In this document: positions 14,516 to 23,700 of the stretch, piece after piece
Numbering within the stretch: the first letter of the stretch is position 1
How the letters are laid out: the number at the start of each line of letters is the position of its first letter
Source: Phycisphaeraceae bacterium
GTDB lineage: Bacteria > Planctomycetota > Phycisphaerae > Phycisphaerales > UBA1924
Direction of reading: 5' to 3'
Assembly (NCBI GenBank): GCA_021604785.1
Contig: BQJQ01000005.1
Location: forward strand, 1 to 36,803
DNA length: 36,803 nt
Notes under the pieces: generated by a model
Told to the model about the DNA's origin: nothing
Seen by the model: the letters and a program-made list of their open reading frames with translations, nothing else
Database searches by the model: none
Translations under genes and position numbers: made by a program

Positions 14516-14910
14516 TGGCCCCCCTCCCGGTCCGTCGCGCGGACGCCGGGCCCGCGGCTGGCGCCGCGGTCCCCGACACCCCCGCGAGCCGCACCGTCCG
14601 ACGTTCGCCGACCAGCAACCCCGCCAGCGGAGGATTTTAGGGCCTTGCGGCCCGTGCTCCGCTCGTCAGGGTTGCAGCTCGGGCTGGGCTCCGGATCGGG
14701 AGTGACCCGACGCTCGGCAGCCGCGAGGCTCGATGCGAGTTGCACAAGCGAGGACTGATCGCACGGCGCCAGTGAAGGCCACAGGGCTGCGAGATGATTG
14801 AAGAGCGGATCGGCCTTGGTTGCGCGCCCGGTTGCGCGCACACCCTCTGAATCGGTGTCTGGGAAGCGTGGGATCGGAATCGGGTGGGGTTCGATTCCCC
14901 CCGGCTCCAT
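14512..14910 (-). CDS. Detached C-terminal integrase tail of E1
   Basis: The 132-residue frame begins inside the att2 core (MEPGGIEP) without a ribosome site, so it is unlikely to be a free-standing gene. In the excised circle it would continue the integrase frame exactly (residue 392 plus 132 gives 524). It contains LFNHLAALWPSLAPCDQSSL and VQLASSLAAAE, which align with the E2 tail (WCAIASRWPQLSPAARRCL, AELARELASE); the rest is Pro/Arg/Gly-rich. It ends with an ATGA overlap with the Rep gene. The frame continuity and overlap are seen directly; the fusion is inferred. Confidence 0.6.
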   Translation of the reverse strand: MEPGGIEPHPIPIPRFPDTDSEGVRATGRATKADPLFNHLAALWPSLAPCDQSSLVQLASSLAAAERRVTPDPEPSPSCNPDERSTGRKALKSSAGGVAGRRTSDGAARGGVGDRGASRGPGVRATDREGGQ

Positions 14911-14911
14911 T
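14887..14911 (+). repeat. att2: core between E1 and E2
   Basis: The 25-bp tmRNA core again, here with no tmRNA body to its left. On its left is the E1 tail ORF (minus strand), on its right the E2 tail ORF (plus strand). The right flank still resembles that of att1 (CCATTG then ACAGATCAG) after a gap of about 15 bases. Confidence 0.92.
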
Positions 14912-15240
14912 GCAGAGACCGTACAGATCAGAGTGGCCCACCCGGGGCCAACGAAGACCCAAGCCGTTCAACTCGAACGGCTTGGGCGGAATCGGTAACG
15001 GCTCACGCGAGCCCACCCGAGATCGGCGCGGACCCGGGAAGTCCAAATCCGAGTGTCAATACGCGTGTCAATCCGCCTCCCCAGAGGAATGCCGATTGGT
15101 GCGCGATCGCGTCGCGCTGGCCCCAACTGAGTCCCGCAGCCCGGCGCTGCCTGGCTGAACTTGCCCGCGAGCTGGCGAGCGAGGTTCCCGCGGATGGTGT
15201 CGCCGCGCCCGCAATCGCCAACACACGCCGAGAGCGATGA
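14887..15240 (+). CDS. Detached C-terminal integrase tail of E2
   Basis: An open frame from the att2 core (GFDSPRLH) to a stop at 15240, 117 residues. The E2 integrase reads the att3 core in the same phase (IPRGFDSPRLH), so in the circle its residue 396 would run into this frame and give 513 residues. The segment WCAIASRWPQLSPAARRCL resembles the E1 tail. GTGTCAA arm repeats and a perfect hairpin lie within it. It ends in an ATGA overlap with the next small ORF. It has no credible start of its own in the integrated state. Confidence 0.6.
   Translation, partial: GFDSPRLHCRDRTDQSGPPGANEDPSRSTRTAWAESVTAHASPPEIGADPGSPNPSVNTRVNPPPQRNADWCAIASRWPQLSPAARRCLAELARELASEVPADGVAAPAIANTRRER
14958..14986. 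terminator. Hairpin 46 bases right of att2
   Basis: CCCAAGCCGTTC and GAACGGCTTGGG pair perfectly (12 bp) around a 5-base loop. The distance from the core is nearly that of the hairpins right of att1 and att3, although the bases differ. No T-run follows. Confidence 0.5.
15053..15071 (+). repeat. Paired GTGTCAA repeats, right arm of E2 attP
   Basis: GTGTCAA at 15053-15059 and again at 15065-15071, 12 bases apart. The same pair with the same spacing lies left of att3 (25939-25957). In the circle the two pairs would flank the core, as arm-type Int or Xis binding sites do. Both fall in the integrase/tail frame and encode SVNT-like residues, so a coding repeat is an alternative. Confidence 0.5.
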
Positions 15241-15434
15241 AAGTGAAGGGTAGTGGTGATGAGACTCTCCGGAGCCGCGAAGGACGCCGCCGTCACCCCG
15301 TCGGCGGCGGGGTCCTTCGCAGCGGAGGGAGACGGGCCCAACAAGACCAACCTAACGCCCACGGAGACTTCTCCAGGAGTCTCTCTGGTGAGCGATGGAC
15401 GCATATGGCCCCAACAACGGAGAAGCCGCGATGA
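15237..15434 (+). CDS. Small ORF linking the E2 tail and Rep
   Basis: A 65-residue basic frame (MKVKGSGDETLRSREGRRRH...). Composition alone would not support it, since a second frame at 15253-15441 overlaps it. It is listed because its start overlaps the tail stop by ATGA (15237-15240) and its stop overlaps the Rep start by ATGA (15431-15434), which makes a coupled chain. No domain seen. Confidence 0.35.
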   Translation: MKVKGSGDETLRSREGRRRHPVGGGVLRSGGRRAQQDQPNAHGDFSRSLSGERWTHMAPTTEKPR

Positions 15435-16726
15435 GCAATGACACACGCTGCGAGCAAATGGACCGCGGGAGGCCGAGCAAGGTCCCGCCGGAGTGCGGAG
15501 CGGGAGGGCACCCCGCCGGGGCGCAGCACCGGCGGGGTGCTCCCGCCGAACCCGTGACCCCTGCTGGGTATCACAGGGGTCAGAATCCCACCCGAGTCGA
15601 TCAAATCTGTACACAAGCACCGTTTGATCCATCCCCGATCCCGCTCAGTATCCTCGACGAGATCACACGACGCGACGAACCCGGCGTCGTCGTGCGTGAC
15701 GAGATCGGCTTCGACACGCTCACCCTGACGGGGAAAGGATCAGGGCACAACGATGCCCTCGAACTGCTCGCCGCGCACGGCTTCGGTCCGCACCCGCGTG
15801 ACAAAGGCACGAACTGGTACAGGCAGGGGTTCGATATCGAGGGCGGTGGCATTGTTGCGTGGGATCACCGCACCGGCGCCGATTCATGGATGGTCGAGAT
15901 ATCGGGCAAGCAGTGGATGCGCGATCACGAGCGCACGCGCCGTGCGATGTTCGAGCTGTCCGGTTCGCTCCCGGTGCGGCGCACGCGGCTCGACATTCGG
16001 CGGGACCAATTCGGCAAGGAGCTCACGCTGATCGACAACGTCAGCGCTTCGTGCAGCCGCGGGGAGCTGTGCCGCGTTAAGACATTCGACGAGATGGACC
16101 GGCATCTCGCCAAAAACCCCAAGGGGTTCGTCGGCAGGGGGTACTACCTGGGCAGCCGCCAGTCCGAGCGGTTCGTGCGTGTCTACGACAAAGGGCTCGA
16201 ACGCGGCTGGGGGCTCGCGGGGTGGTGGGAGCGGTTCGAGGCTCAGCTGCGGGGCGATCTTGCTCAGGCATCATGGTTCGCGGTCGTTGCGGCTGCCGCG
16301 GAGTGGCCGCGCACGGCGTTCGATCACCTCATCGGCGTGGTGGACTTCCGCGTCCCGGTCGCTCGGCACGCCAAGGTCGGCGAACGCGAACGGCCCGGGT
16401 GGTGGGCGGCGTTCTGCGAGGGGCGATCCGGGGTGCGGACTTCCTCGATACGGGAGGAGACCGACGCCGCCCGGTTCCTGCGGTGGGTGCGGACCGCCGT
16501 CATGCCGACGCTCGAAGCGGTGCGCGAGGGCGTGGGTGCCGAACAGCTGTCGGATGTGGTGCAGGCGTTCGAGGTAGAGTTCCGCTCGGTTCGCCCGGGT
16601 GGATCTCCACTTGCTGTGACTGAATTGATCGAACTGTTTGCCGGGATATGTGAAGTACGCAATCTCGGTGACGTTGCCAGTCATGACCTTGCTGATGCAA
16701 CGGTTCATGGCGACACTTCAGGGTAA
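15431..16726 (+). CDS. E2 replication initiator, Rep_trans-like
   Basis: A 431-residue protein of the replication-initiation-factor (Rep_trans) type. After a loose, Pro-rich N-terminus come IGFDTLTLTGKG, the strand TRLDIRRDQF, and VRVYDKGLERG...WWERFEAQLRGD, whose Tyr is the likely nicking residue. A helical C-terminal region follows. The start ATG 15431 is chosen because it overlaps the preceding small ORF by ATGA; the frame itself is open from 15395. It is similar in layout, but not closely in sequence, to the E1 Rep. Rolling-circle replication of the excised circle is the expected role; no origin was identified. Confidence 0.7.
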   Translation: MSNDTRCEQMDRGRPSKVPPECGAGGHPAGAQHRRGAPAEPVTPAGYHRGQNPTRVDQICTQAPFDPSPIPLSILDEITRRDEPGVVVRDEIGFDTLTLTGKGSGHNDALELLAAHGFGPHPRDKGTNWYRQGFDIEGGGIVAWDHRTGADSWMVEISGKQWMRDHERTRRAMFELSGSLPVRRTRLDIRRDQFGKELTLIDNVSASCSRGELCRVKTFDEMDRHLAKNPKGFVGRGYYLGSRQSERFVRVYDKGLERGWGLAGWWERFEAQLRGDLAQASWFAVVAAAAEWPRTAFDHLIGVVDFRVPVARHAKVGERERPGWWAAFCEGRSGVRTSSIREETDAARFLRWVRTAVMPTLEAVREGVGAEQLSDVVQAFEVEFRSVRPGGSPLAVTELIELFAGICEVRNLGDVASHDLADATVHGDTSG

Positions 16727-16851
16727 TCAAATCGACTATGTGACTAGAGCAATCACTTCAGGGGAGAATGACAGCATCCGCTGCGCCACCCTCGCTCTTC
16801 ATCCCAAATCAACACCGACTGCGAATTGTCACGCCCCGACTGGCACGTCTC

Positions 16852-17709
16852 TCAGTGACTCACGCCATCGATCACTTGCCGTATTTCAGAAGGCGTGTGC
16901 GAGTAGCCCTTTACCCGAACAAAGCCAACAGATTTCATGCTCAACAGCGGCGCCATATTGCCATCTTCGACGAACGTGCCCACAAACCGAAAATCTTCCA
17001 AGCATTTAAATTTAGTTATGAATTGCAACGATTTGAGATTCGCACAGTTAATCAATCGCAAGCTAATCAGCTCTCTGCACCCGCCAAGTTGCTCTACGTC
17101 AACCAATTTATTAGAACTCTCTATATGAAGGCGCTTTATCTTTGTTCCTGCGCAAGCGGCTACTGATTGCAGATCTTGGAGACCGTAAAACTTTGCCATA
17201 ACCAAAGACGGCATGCGATCAATACCTTCGATACTAAGCAGATTCCCTTGATTGATTTCAATATCTTCAATCGCTTCGTAAACAGGCAAACTATTTAGTG
17301 TTTTTGAGTTTGGGTTATAACCTCTTAAATACAGCGACCTAATTGCCGAACTCGATTCCGGCAGAATCAAACGCGGCGTCCATTCGACCCGCAGGTCGTC
17401 GAGTTGATCAAAACCCCTGCAGTCTAAAGGCTGTTGGTACCCTGCAACTGTCAAGAACTGGAGGCCCGGAAGCTCACCAAGAACACTCAAATCATATTTT
17501 TCCGCAAAGGGGATGACAACACCCAACAACCCTTCGACATCAGAAAGAAACGAAATATCCCGGCCGGAATACCCGCTGTATGGGGAAATTCCAATCCCAT
17601 TAACTGCCCCGCTTGACAACAGGTCTAACGACTCTTGGATGTTGTCCGATTGCGCCCACGCGATAATATATCGTCCCCATGGTTCAATTTTTGGAGAAAC
17701 TGTTGCCAT
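16852..17709 (-). CDS. Leucine-rich immunity protein for the RHS toxin
   Basis: A 285-residue protein with irregular leucine-rich repeats (LPGLQFLTVAGYQ, GCRELISLRLINCANLKSL, IDRMPSLVMAKFYGLQDLQSV). It starts directly after the RHS stop codon (TAG then ATG, no gap), the usual place for the cognate immunity gene of a polymorphic toxin. Base composition is markedly AT-richer than the surrounding genome, like the toxin tip, so tip and immunity gene were probably acquired as one module. No signal peptide, so it should act in the cytoplasm. The role as immunity protein is inferred from position and type. Confidence 0.7.
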   Translation of the reverse strand: MATVSPKIEPWGRYIIAWAQSDNIQESLDLLSSGAVNGIGISPYSGYSGRDISFLSDVEGLLGVVIPFAEKYDLSVLGELPGLQFLTVAGYQQPLDCRGFDQLDDLRVEWTPRLILPESSSAIRSLYLRGYNPNSKTLNSLPVYEAIEDIEINQGNLLSIEGIDRMPSLVMAKFYGLQDLQSVAACAGTKIKRLHIESSNKLVDVEQLGGCRELISLRLINCANLKSLQFITKFKCLEDFRFVGTFVEDGNMAPLLSMKSVGFVRVKGYSHTPSEIRQVIDGVSH

Positions 17710-20700
17710 CTATTCACCATTCTGCCTCAGAAGCTTCTCGCCAGGCGAGTTGATTTTATTATATAAATTAGGATTATCAACCCCACCGGCTTCTCGAATC
17801 GCCCGGGCTTCATCCATCAACGCCTCTTGATTGTTTGGTGCCGGAGTGAATTGTTGATCAATTACAGGATCATCATACGCTTCTGATTTTTCCCTCGCCG
17901 ATCGTCTCATTCTTTTTTTGGGCCCTTTGCCGATATATTTCTTTCCGCTCGCAAAATCTATAATATACGAACCAAATTTTGAATTCTTAACTTTGCCAAT
18001 AGCTGTCGAGAACGTCTTGCCGACACCAGGGGGTCCTGGAACAAATGCCCCAGTAGCGGTGTCCCGACATTCAGTGAGCGTAGACACAGTATCGTCCATC
18101 GCCCCCTGTTCGATTTTTTCGGCATCAGATACCCATTTGTGGCCATCATTGACGGCGTCGTTCGCGCCATCTCGATCACCCCGGTCCCTGGCTTTCTTTC
18201 CGTTCCGCCCTTGGTTGACCTGAATAGCGGTGGTGGATCTGTCATGCTCCTTGTTTGCACGCCCCGAAAGGATGTCTACGAAGTATGAAGCCCCTTCCTT
18301 GTAGTGCTGCCAAATCGATCGCATTCCGTACGGATCAAGCAGGATCAATGGAGCACTGAGAACGTATGCGACTAAGTTTGGACTATCGATATAGCCTAGT
18401 GGATCCCGGTGCACCCACCGGCCAAGTCGAGGCCACAGAAACCGATGTCGCACCTGATAGAGTTCCGTCTCCGGCTCCCACAGTCGCCCCGTGTACATGT
18501 GCCGCACGGCGTAAAGCGATGACGCTCGCTCCAGCCCCGCCGCATCCATGACCACCGGCTCGCCGTAGTCGCCGTAGTCGTACCGCTCGATCACCGCGCC
18601 AGAAGAGTCCGTCAGCGCATACACGCTGAACTGGTCGTCCTGGTGGTAGTAGTAGTCCTCCGGCGTCTGCAGCGACTCGTCCGTCGTCGTGATGATCTCG
18701 TCGATGTAATTGCCGTAGACGTGCGTGCGCACAAGATCATCGGCGTCCGTCGGCCCGTCGTACTCCTCGATCAGCTGCCACGCACCCAGCCCGGCGTACA
18801 CGAAGTACGTCGTCTCGGCGTTCGTGCCCGTGACCTGCTTGCTCACACGCCGGTTGAAGGCGTCGTAGCGGTAGAGAGCCGCGGAGACCTCGGTCGCACC
18901 GTTGTTGCTCACCGCCGTGACCAGCTGGTCCCGGTAGTCGTAGCTGAGCTGGGTGTTGGCGCAGGTCGCGTTGCTGCCGGAAAAATCGGCAACGAAATCG
19001 CCCATGTCGTCGATGTTGATGGTGCCGTTTCCGTCGCGGTCCGCGGCGGGGTCGCCCGCCGTGAACAGGGCGACGTACGCGTCGATGTCGTCGACGTTGT
19101 TCTGGAAGTCACCGTTGATGTCCGCCGGGCACGGCTCGTGGTAGAGGACCATGTTGCCGTTGATGTCGTAGTGGTGCTCCCAGTCTGGCGACGTGGTGTA
19201 CTGGTTCACCGAGTCGTCGGGCGTGTCCATCGTGTAGGCGCCGTCGTACGCGCCGGCCTGGTCATCGCCGGTGACGGCGAGCCGGTTGCCGAGCTCGTCG
19301 AGGCCGTAGAGGGTGCCGCCGGCGGGCGCGGACGAGGGCGTCCACGGGTCCGGCGCTATCGGGAGCGTGGCAAGCTCGCGGCTCTGGACGAGCCGGTCCG
19401 CCGAGTCGTACGCGAACAAACGATTGCGCGGCGTCGCGACCGTGCCGCCGGTATCCAGATGAGCGACCTTGTTGCCCGCGCGATCCCACCAGAAGCGGCG
19501 TTGATCGACGGTGACACTGCCGGGCCCGGTGTGGGTGACCTGGGCCATGCGTCCGACGCCGAGATCGTTTGCGTTGTTGAACGCCGAGCCCTCGTACCCG
19601 TTGTAGGCGTAGTCGGTGACAACGCCGTTGCCCGAGGTACGTTGCTCGACACGGCCGGGACCGACGTAGGCGTATGACGCGATGTCGGTCAGCCCTACGT
19701 CGGTGCCGATCGAGCTGATTCGGTTCAGATCGTCGAAAGCGCGGTGGATCACGCGCCCGCCCGGGTAGGTGCACACCGTCGGGTTGCCGGCCTCGTCGTA
19801 GGTGGTAGCACAAAGGCGGTCCGACGCCGCCGGGAACAGCCCCACCGCGTCGGCGTTCAGGACCTCCGAGAGCATGTAGCCACGTGAGTCGTACGACCTC
19901 ACGATCTTCGCGCTGTCGTTCGTGGCGAGCTTGACCCGCCCGAGACCATCGTACTGGAAGGTCTCAGCGGTCGTGGTCTGGGCCGGGTTGTCGATCGCCG
20001 AGGCGAAGTCGAGCACCCGCCCGGTCAGCCGGTTGTTGAGGTCGTAGGTGAGTGTGGAGAGCACACCGCGGGCGTCGATCGCGGCGTCCATGTTGCCGGC
20101 GTGGTCGTAGCCAAAAGTGAAGATCCCCCCGTCGGGCATCACGCGCTCGATGGAGCGTCCCAGCCCGTCATACGAGAACCTCGTGACGTTGCCGTTGCTG
20201 TCCTCCAATTCGATCGGCCGCGACGAATCGTCGTACCTGGTCTTGGTCACGATCGGGCTGAGGGCGGTCCCGAACCCGAGCCCGGTGTCCGTCATGATCT
20301 CCTCGACCCGCACGCGCCGGCTGAGCCCGTCGTAATGCAAGGTCGTCAGGTTGGAGCGAGGGTCGAGGATCTCGACCAGGTTCCCCCGCGAGTCCCACCC
20401 GAAGTCCCAGGTGTTCTGTGGGCCATCACTCGACGCGCCCCCCGCGATCGTGTGCGCCCCTTCGACCCGCGCAATGATCCGGTCCATCGCGTCGTGCACG
20501 AACTCGGTGTGGAAGACTTGATCCGAGGCCCCCACCGCCGGCTTCTCGACCGACACGATCCGCGTGAGACTGTCCCCGTCGCCGTACTGATACCGCACCT
20601 CGTTGCCGGCGGCATCAATAACGGTGTCAAGGCGCCCGGCGCCGTCGTAATACCGATTCGAGGTCGCGGATGAGCTCCCCGAAGGGTCGTAGATCGGGTA

Positions 20701-23700
20701 GGTCACGCTGCGGACGGAGTCGTCGTCGTTGTAGCCGTAGGCGGTTTCCGCGTACGGCACCGGCGGCGCACTGCCGCCCGAATAGATCACACCCGCGGGG
20801 AGCGGGTCGAAGATGTACTCGCGTTGGGCGGTCACCCGATCCTGCTCGTCGTACTGCATCGATGAGTAGGCGAGCAGCTCGTTGTCGTTGCTTGTCGGGT
20901 CGTCCTGGCTCGGCGGCCCGATGACGGCAACCGAGAGCAGGTTGTCCGCGTCGTCGTACCCGAGCAGGGCTTCGTTGAGCATCGGGTCGGTGATTTCTTC
21001 GATCCGGTCGAACGGGTCCCACGACACCACGGTCTCACGCGGCTGGGCACCGCTCGGATCGACGATAATCTTGGCGACCTGGCCCTTGCCGTCGTAATTG
21101 AACTGCGTGACCAATTCAGTCCCGCCGGTGCCTTCCGTCTGCGTATACACGCGGTCCCGGGCGTCGTAGGCAAGGTCAATCCGGTTCTCGCCCTGGCACC
21201 CGTCCACCGCCTCGGGGTAGACCACCGCCGACAGGTTGTCGTTGTGGTCGTACTCCAGGTCCGTGATCGACCATGCGTTGAACGATCGCTCGTCGCACGG
21301 CGTGGAGTACCCGCCCGCGCCTTCGACGTAGTTGTCCGTCTCGAACGCCATCGAGGGCCCGGCCCTCAGCGACACCGTGCCGCTGAAGATGCCCGCCTCG
21401 ACCGCGACCCGTTCGAGCAGGTTGTACGCGTCGTACTCCCGGATCGTGGTGAGCTCGGGGTTCGCGCCCACGGACGCCTGGGTGGCGTCGAGGTTCGTGA
21501 TATCCTCGCGGACGAGGTTCCCGTTCGCGTCGTAGAAGTAGTCCGCCGCCGCGTAGAGCACCGCAGGCCCCGGATCAGGGTCGGCGTCGTACCGCTCGTA
21601 ACGCACGATCTCGTTGTACTGGTTGTAGATCCAGACCGACACGTCCCCGTCGGGCTCGGTGATCTTGGTCAGGTTCCCGACCGCGTCGTGCTCGTACTCG
21701 TAGGTCAGGTTCAGGCCGCCGTCATCGATGATGACCTTGTCGACATACCCATTGTCGTATTCGTACTTATCCGTTCGGGTGTACGCGGTCGGCGTGCCGC
21801 TCACCAGCACGGTCGTCTCGGGATGGGTATGGGTCAACATCTGCCCATACGTGTTGTATGTGAATTCTTCGACCGCGGTCGGATTGCCCGAGCTATCGAA
21901 ATCGTGGCGGATCCACCGCAGCTTGCCGGTGTTGTCGTCGTACTCGAACTCCGTCTTGACCCCGAGCGCGTTGAAGTGCTCGGTCGGGTAGTCTGCGGCG
22001 CAGCTGCACCCCGCGAAGTCGAAGTCGTATACCCAGGCCTCGGCGATCGAGTCCGTCCCCGCGGCGTTCCACTTCTCGCGTTGCGTGATCGCGCCGTTCT
22101 TAAGCGGGTCGAGATCCACATCATGGATGTCCCGATACCGCTCCAGAATCGTGAATTCATCGTTCGGGTGGATGATCTTGCTGAGCAGCCAATCCTCGTT
22201 CCACTCGAACTCCGTGTCGTAGAACGGTGGGTCGCCCGCGCGGATCGGCCCGGCGGGCATGTTCGTCGTGCCGTATGAGACCGCGTTCGCGTTCGGCGCG
22301 AGGCCGGTGTACTCACGCCGACGGACCAGGCGTCCGTCCGGCTGACAGATGCACGAGGTCCGTGTGGCGTTGTCCTCGCACGAGTCGCCGTTGGGGATGT
22401 TGTACTCGACCCGGGCGACCTGGCCCGCACGGTTGTTGACCCACACCAGGTAGTCCGTTTCGGCGTGCAAGTCGGTGGCACCTGAAGTCGTCGCGTCCTC
22501 GTAGTAGTAGTTGTAGTGGCGACCCTCGTGCTCCTGCTCGGCCACGAACACGCGGGACTTGAATGGTGTGCTCGGGTCGAGCATGTACAGGTTGTCAACG
22601 ATCTTCGTGCCGTTCGGGTCGATGATGCTCTCAAGGAACCTGCCGACGCACTCCTCACCCTCGCTGTCGTACTGAACGTCCTCCGCAACGGTCTGGTACG
22701 TGTACGTCCACTCGCGCCCGCTCGGAAATCGTGCGGCGTGATCAGCGGGCAAGTCGGGGAAAGCGCCTGCCGCGGCCGTGCCCGGCAGCATGACCGAGAC
22801 CAGGTCGTACCGCTGACCCTTGACGATGTTCGGGGCCTCGCCGGACTCCAGGTCGTTCGGCACGATGCCTGTGTCGGCGTCCGAGCAGAGCTTGCAGGTG
22901 TCTTCCGCCTGGTACCAGTAGTCAATGGTGCGGCCGCCCGTCACGTCCTCGATGGACGTGATGAGGTACGCGCTATCGACGTCATCGTACGAGAACTTGT
23001 ACACGTTCCCGAGCGTGTCCACGATCTCGTCGATACGGATGTCGTCGGGTTCGAGGGGGTCGGCGTCCTTGTAGCTGATCGTGATCTCGTTCCCGCTCCG
23101 ATCCCGGATGCTGCTCAGCCGGTAGTACCCCTCGTACGGGCCCGACAGATCGGCAAACTCGTCGAACTCGAACGGCTCGAGCTCATAGATCAAGCCGTCG
23201 GCGAGGCGGTACTCGATCAGCCCTGTATTGGGGATGCTGAACACACCCGTCAGACGCCCGTTCGAATCAAAGGCGTTGTGGTCGGTCGTCTGGGCTTCGT
23301 ACCAATCGACCCGGTTCTCGTGGTAGATCTGGATGCCCTCGTTGGGATCCAAAGCGGACTGCGCATCCCAGACCACCCCGATCATGAAGTACGGGTGCGC
23401 CCAGCCGGTGCCCATCGGGCTCAGGTCGCTGAACAGCGGCGGGATTCTGGGATTCACCTCGTTGGCGATCGCATCGGCAACGCCCGAAGGACGCCGGAGC
23501 TGCGGGAACCGGAACTCCTGCCACGTGTTCGTGGTCGAGCTGTACATCCGTTTGAACTCGAAGTCGATCCCGCGCCCGGGCACGAACAAGTCGGTCTGCT
23601 CGTACAGATAGCTGCCCGTCGCGAGGTCGATGGGGTCCGAGAGGTCGTTGCACCCGCTGTCCTCGCCTTCCTGGGGCGCGTCGGGGTTGCCCGACGACTC

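Larger units (their letters stand above)
7640..14911. mobile_element. Integrative element E1 in the ssrA 3' end
   Basis: Bounded by direct copies of the 25-bp tmRNA core (att1 7640-7664, att2 14887-14911). It carries, from left: integrase, Xis-like protein and RHH protein (one minus-strand operon), an exported CTERM protein, an exported dockerin protein, an unknown plus-strand gene, a Rep_trans-like protein and the integrase tail ORF. There are no conjugation, capsid or terminase genes, so it looks like a small integrative element with plasmid-type replication, possibly mobilised by other elements. The boundaries are well supported by the repeat and by the adjacent integrase; that it can still excise is inferred. 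Confidence 0.85.

Noticed and set aside
14512-14910. Stand-alone gene starting MEPGGIEP at att2
   Set aside because: Frames starting this way are a well-known artefact of reading antisense through tRNA/tmRNA 3' ends. Here the region is kept only as the likely integrase tail, not as an independent gene.
14887-14911. tRNA or second tmRNA gene at att2 (and at att3)
   Set aside because: Only the T-arm and acceptor 3' strand are present; there is no 5' acceptor strand, D-arm or tag frame to the left.
15003-15632. 209-residue minus-strand ORF at the left end of E2
   Set aside because: Opposes the tail, small ORF and Rep start, which are linked by ATGA overlaps; its translation shows no domain.
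18400-23600. CRISPR-like repetition
   Set aside because: The periodicity comes from degenerate YD repeats of the RHS protein; there are no identical repeats with unique spacers.
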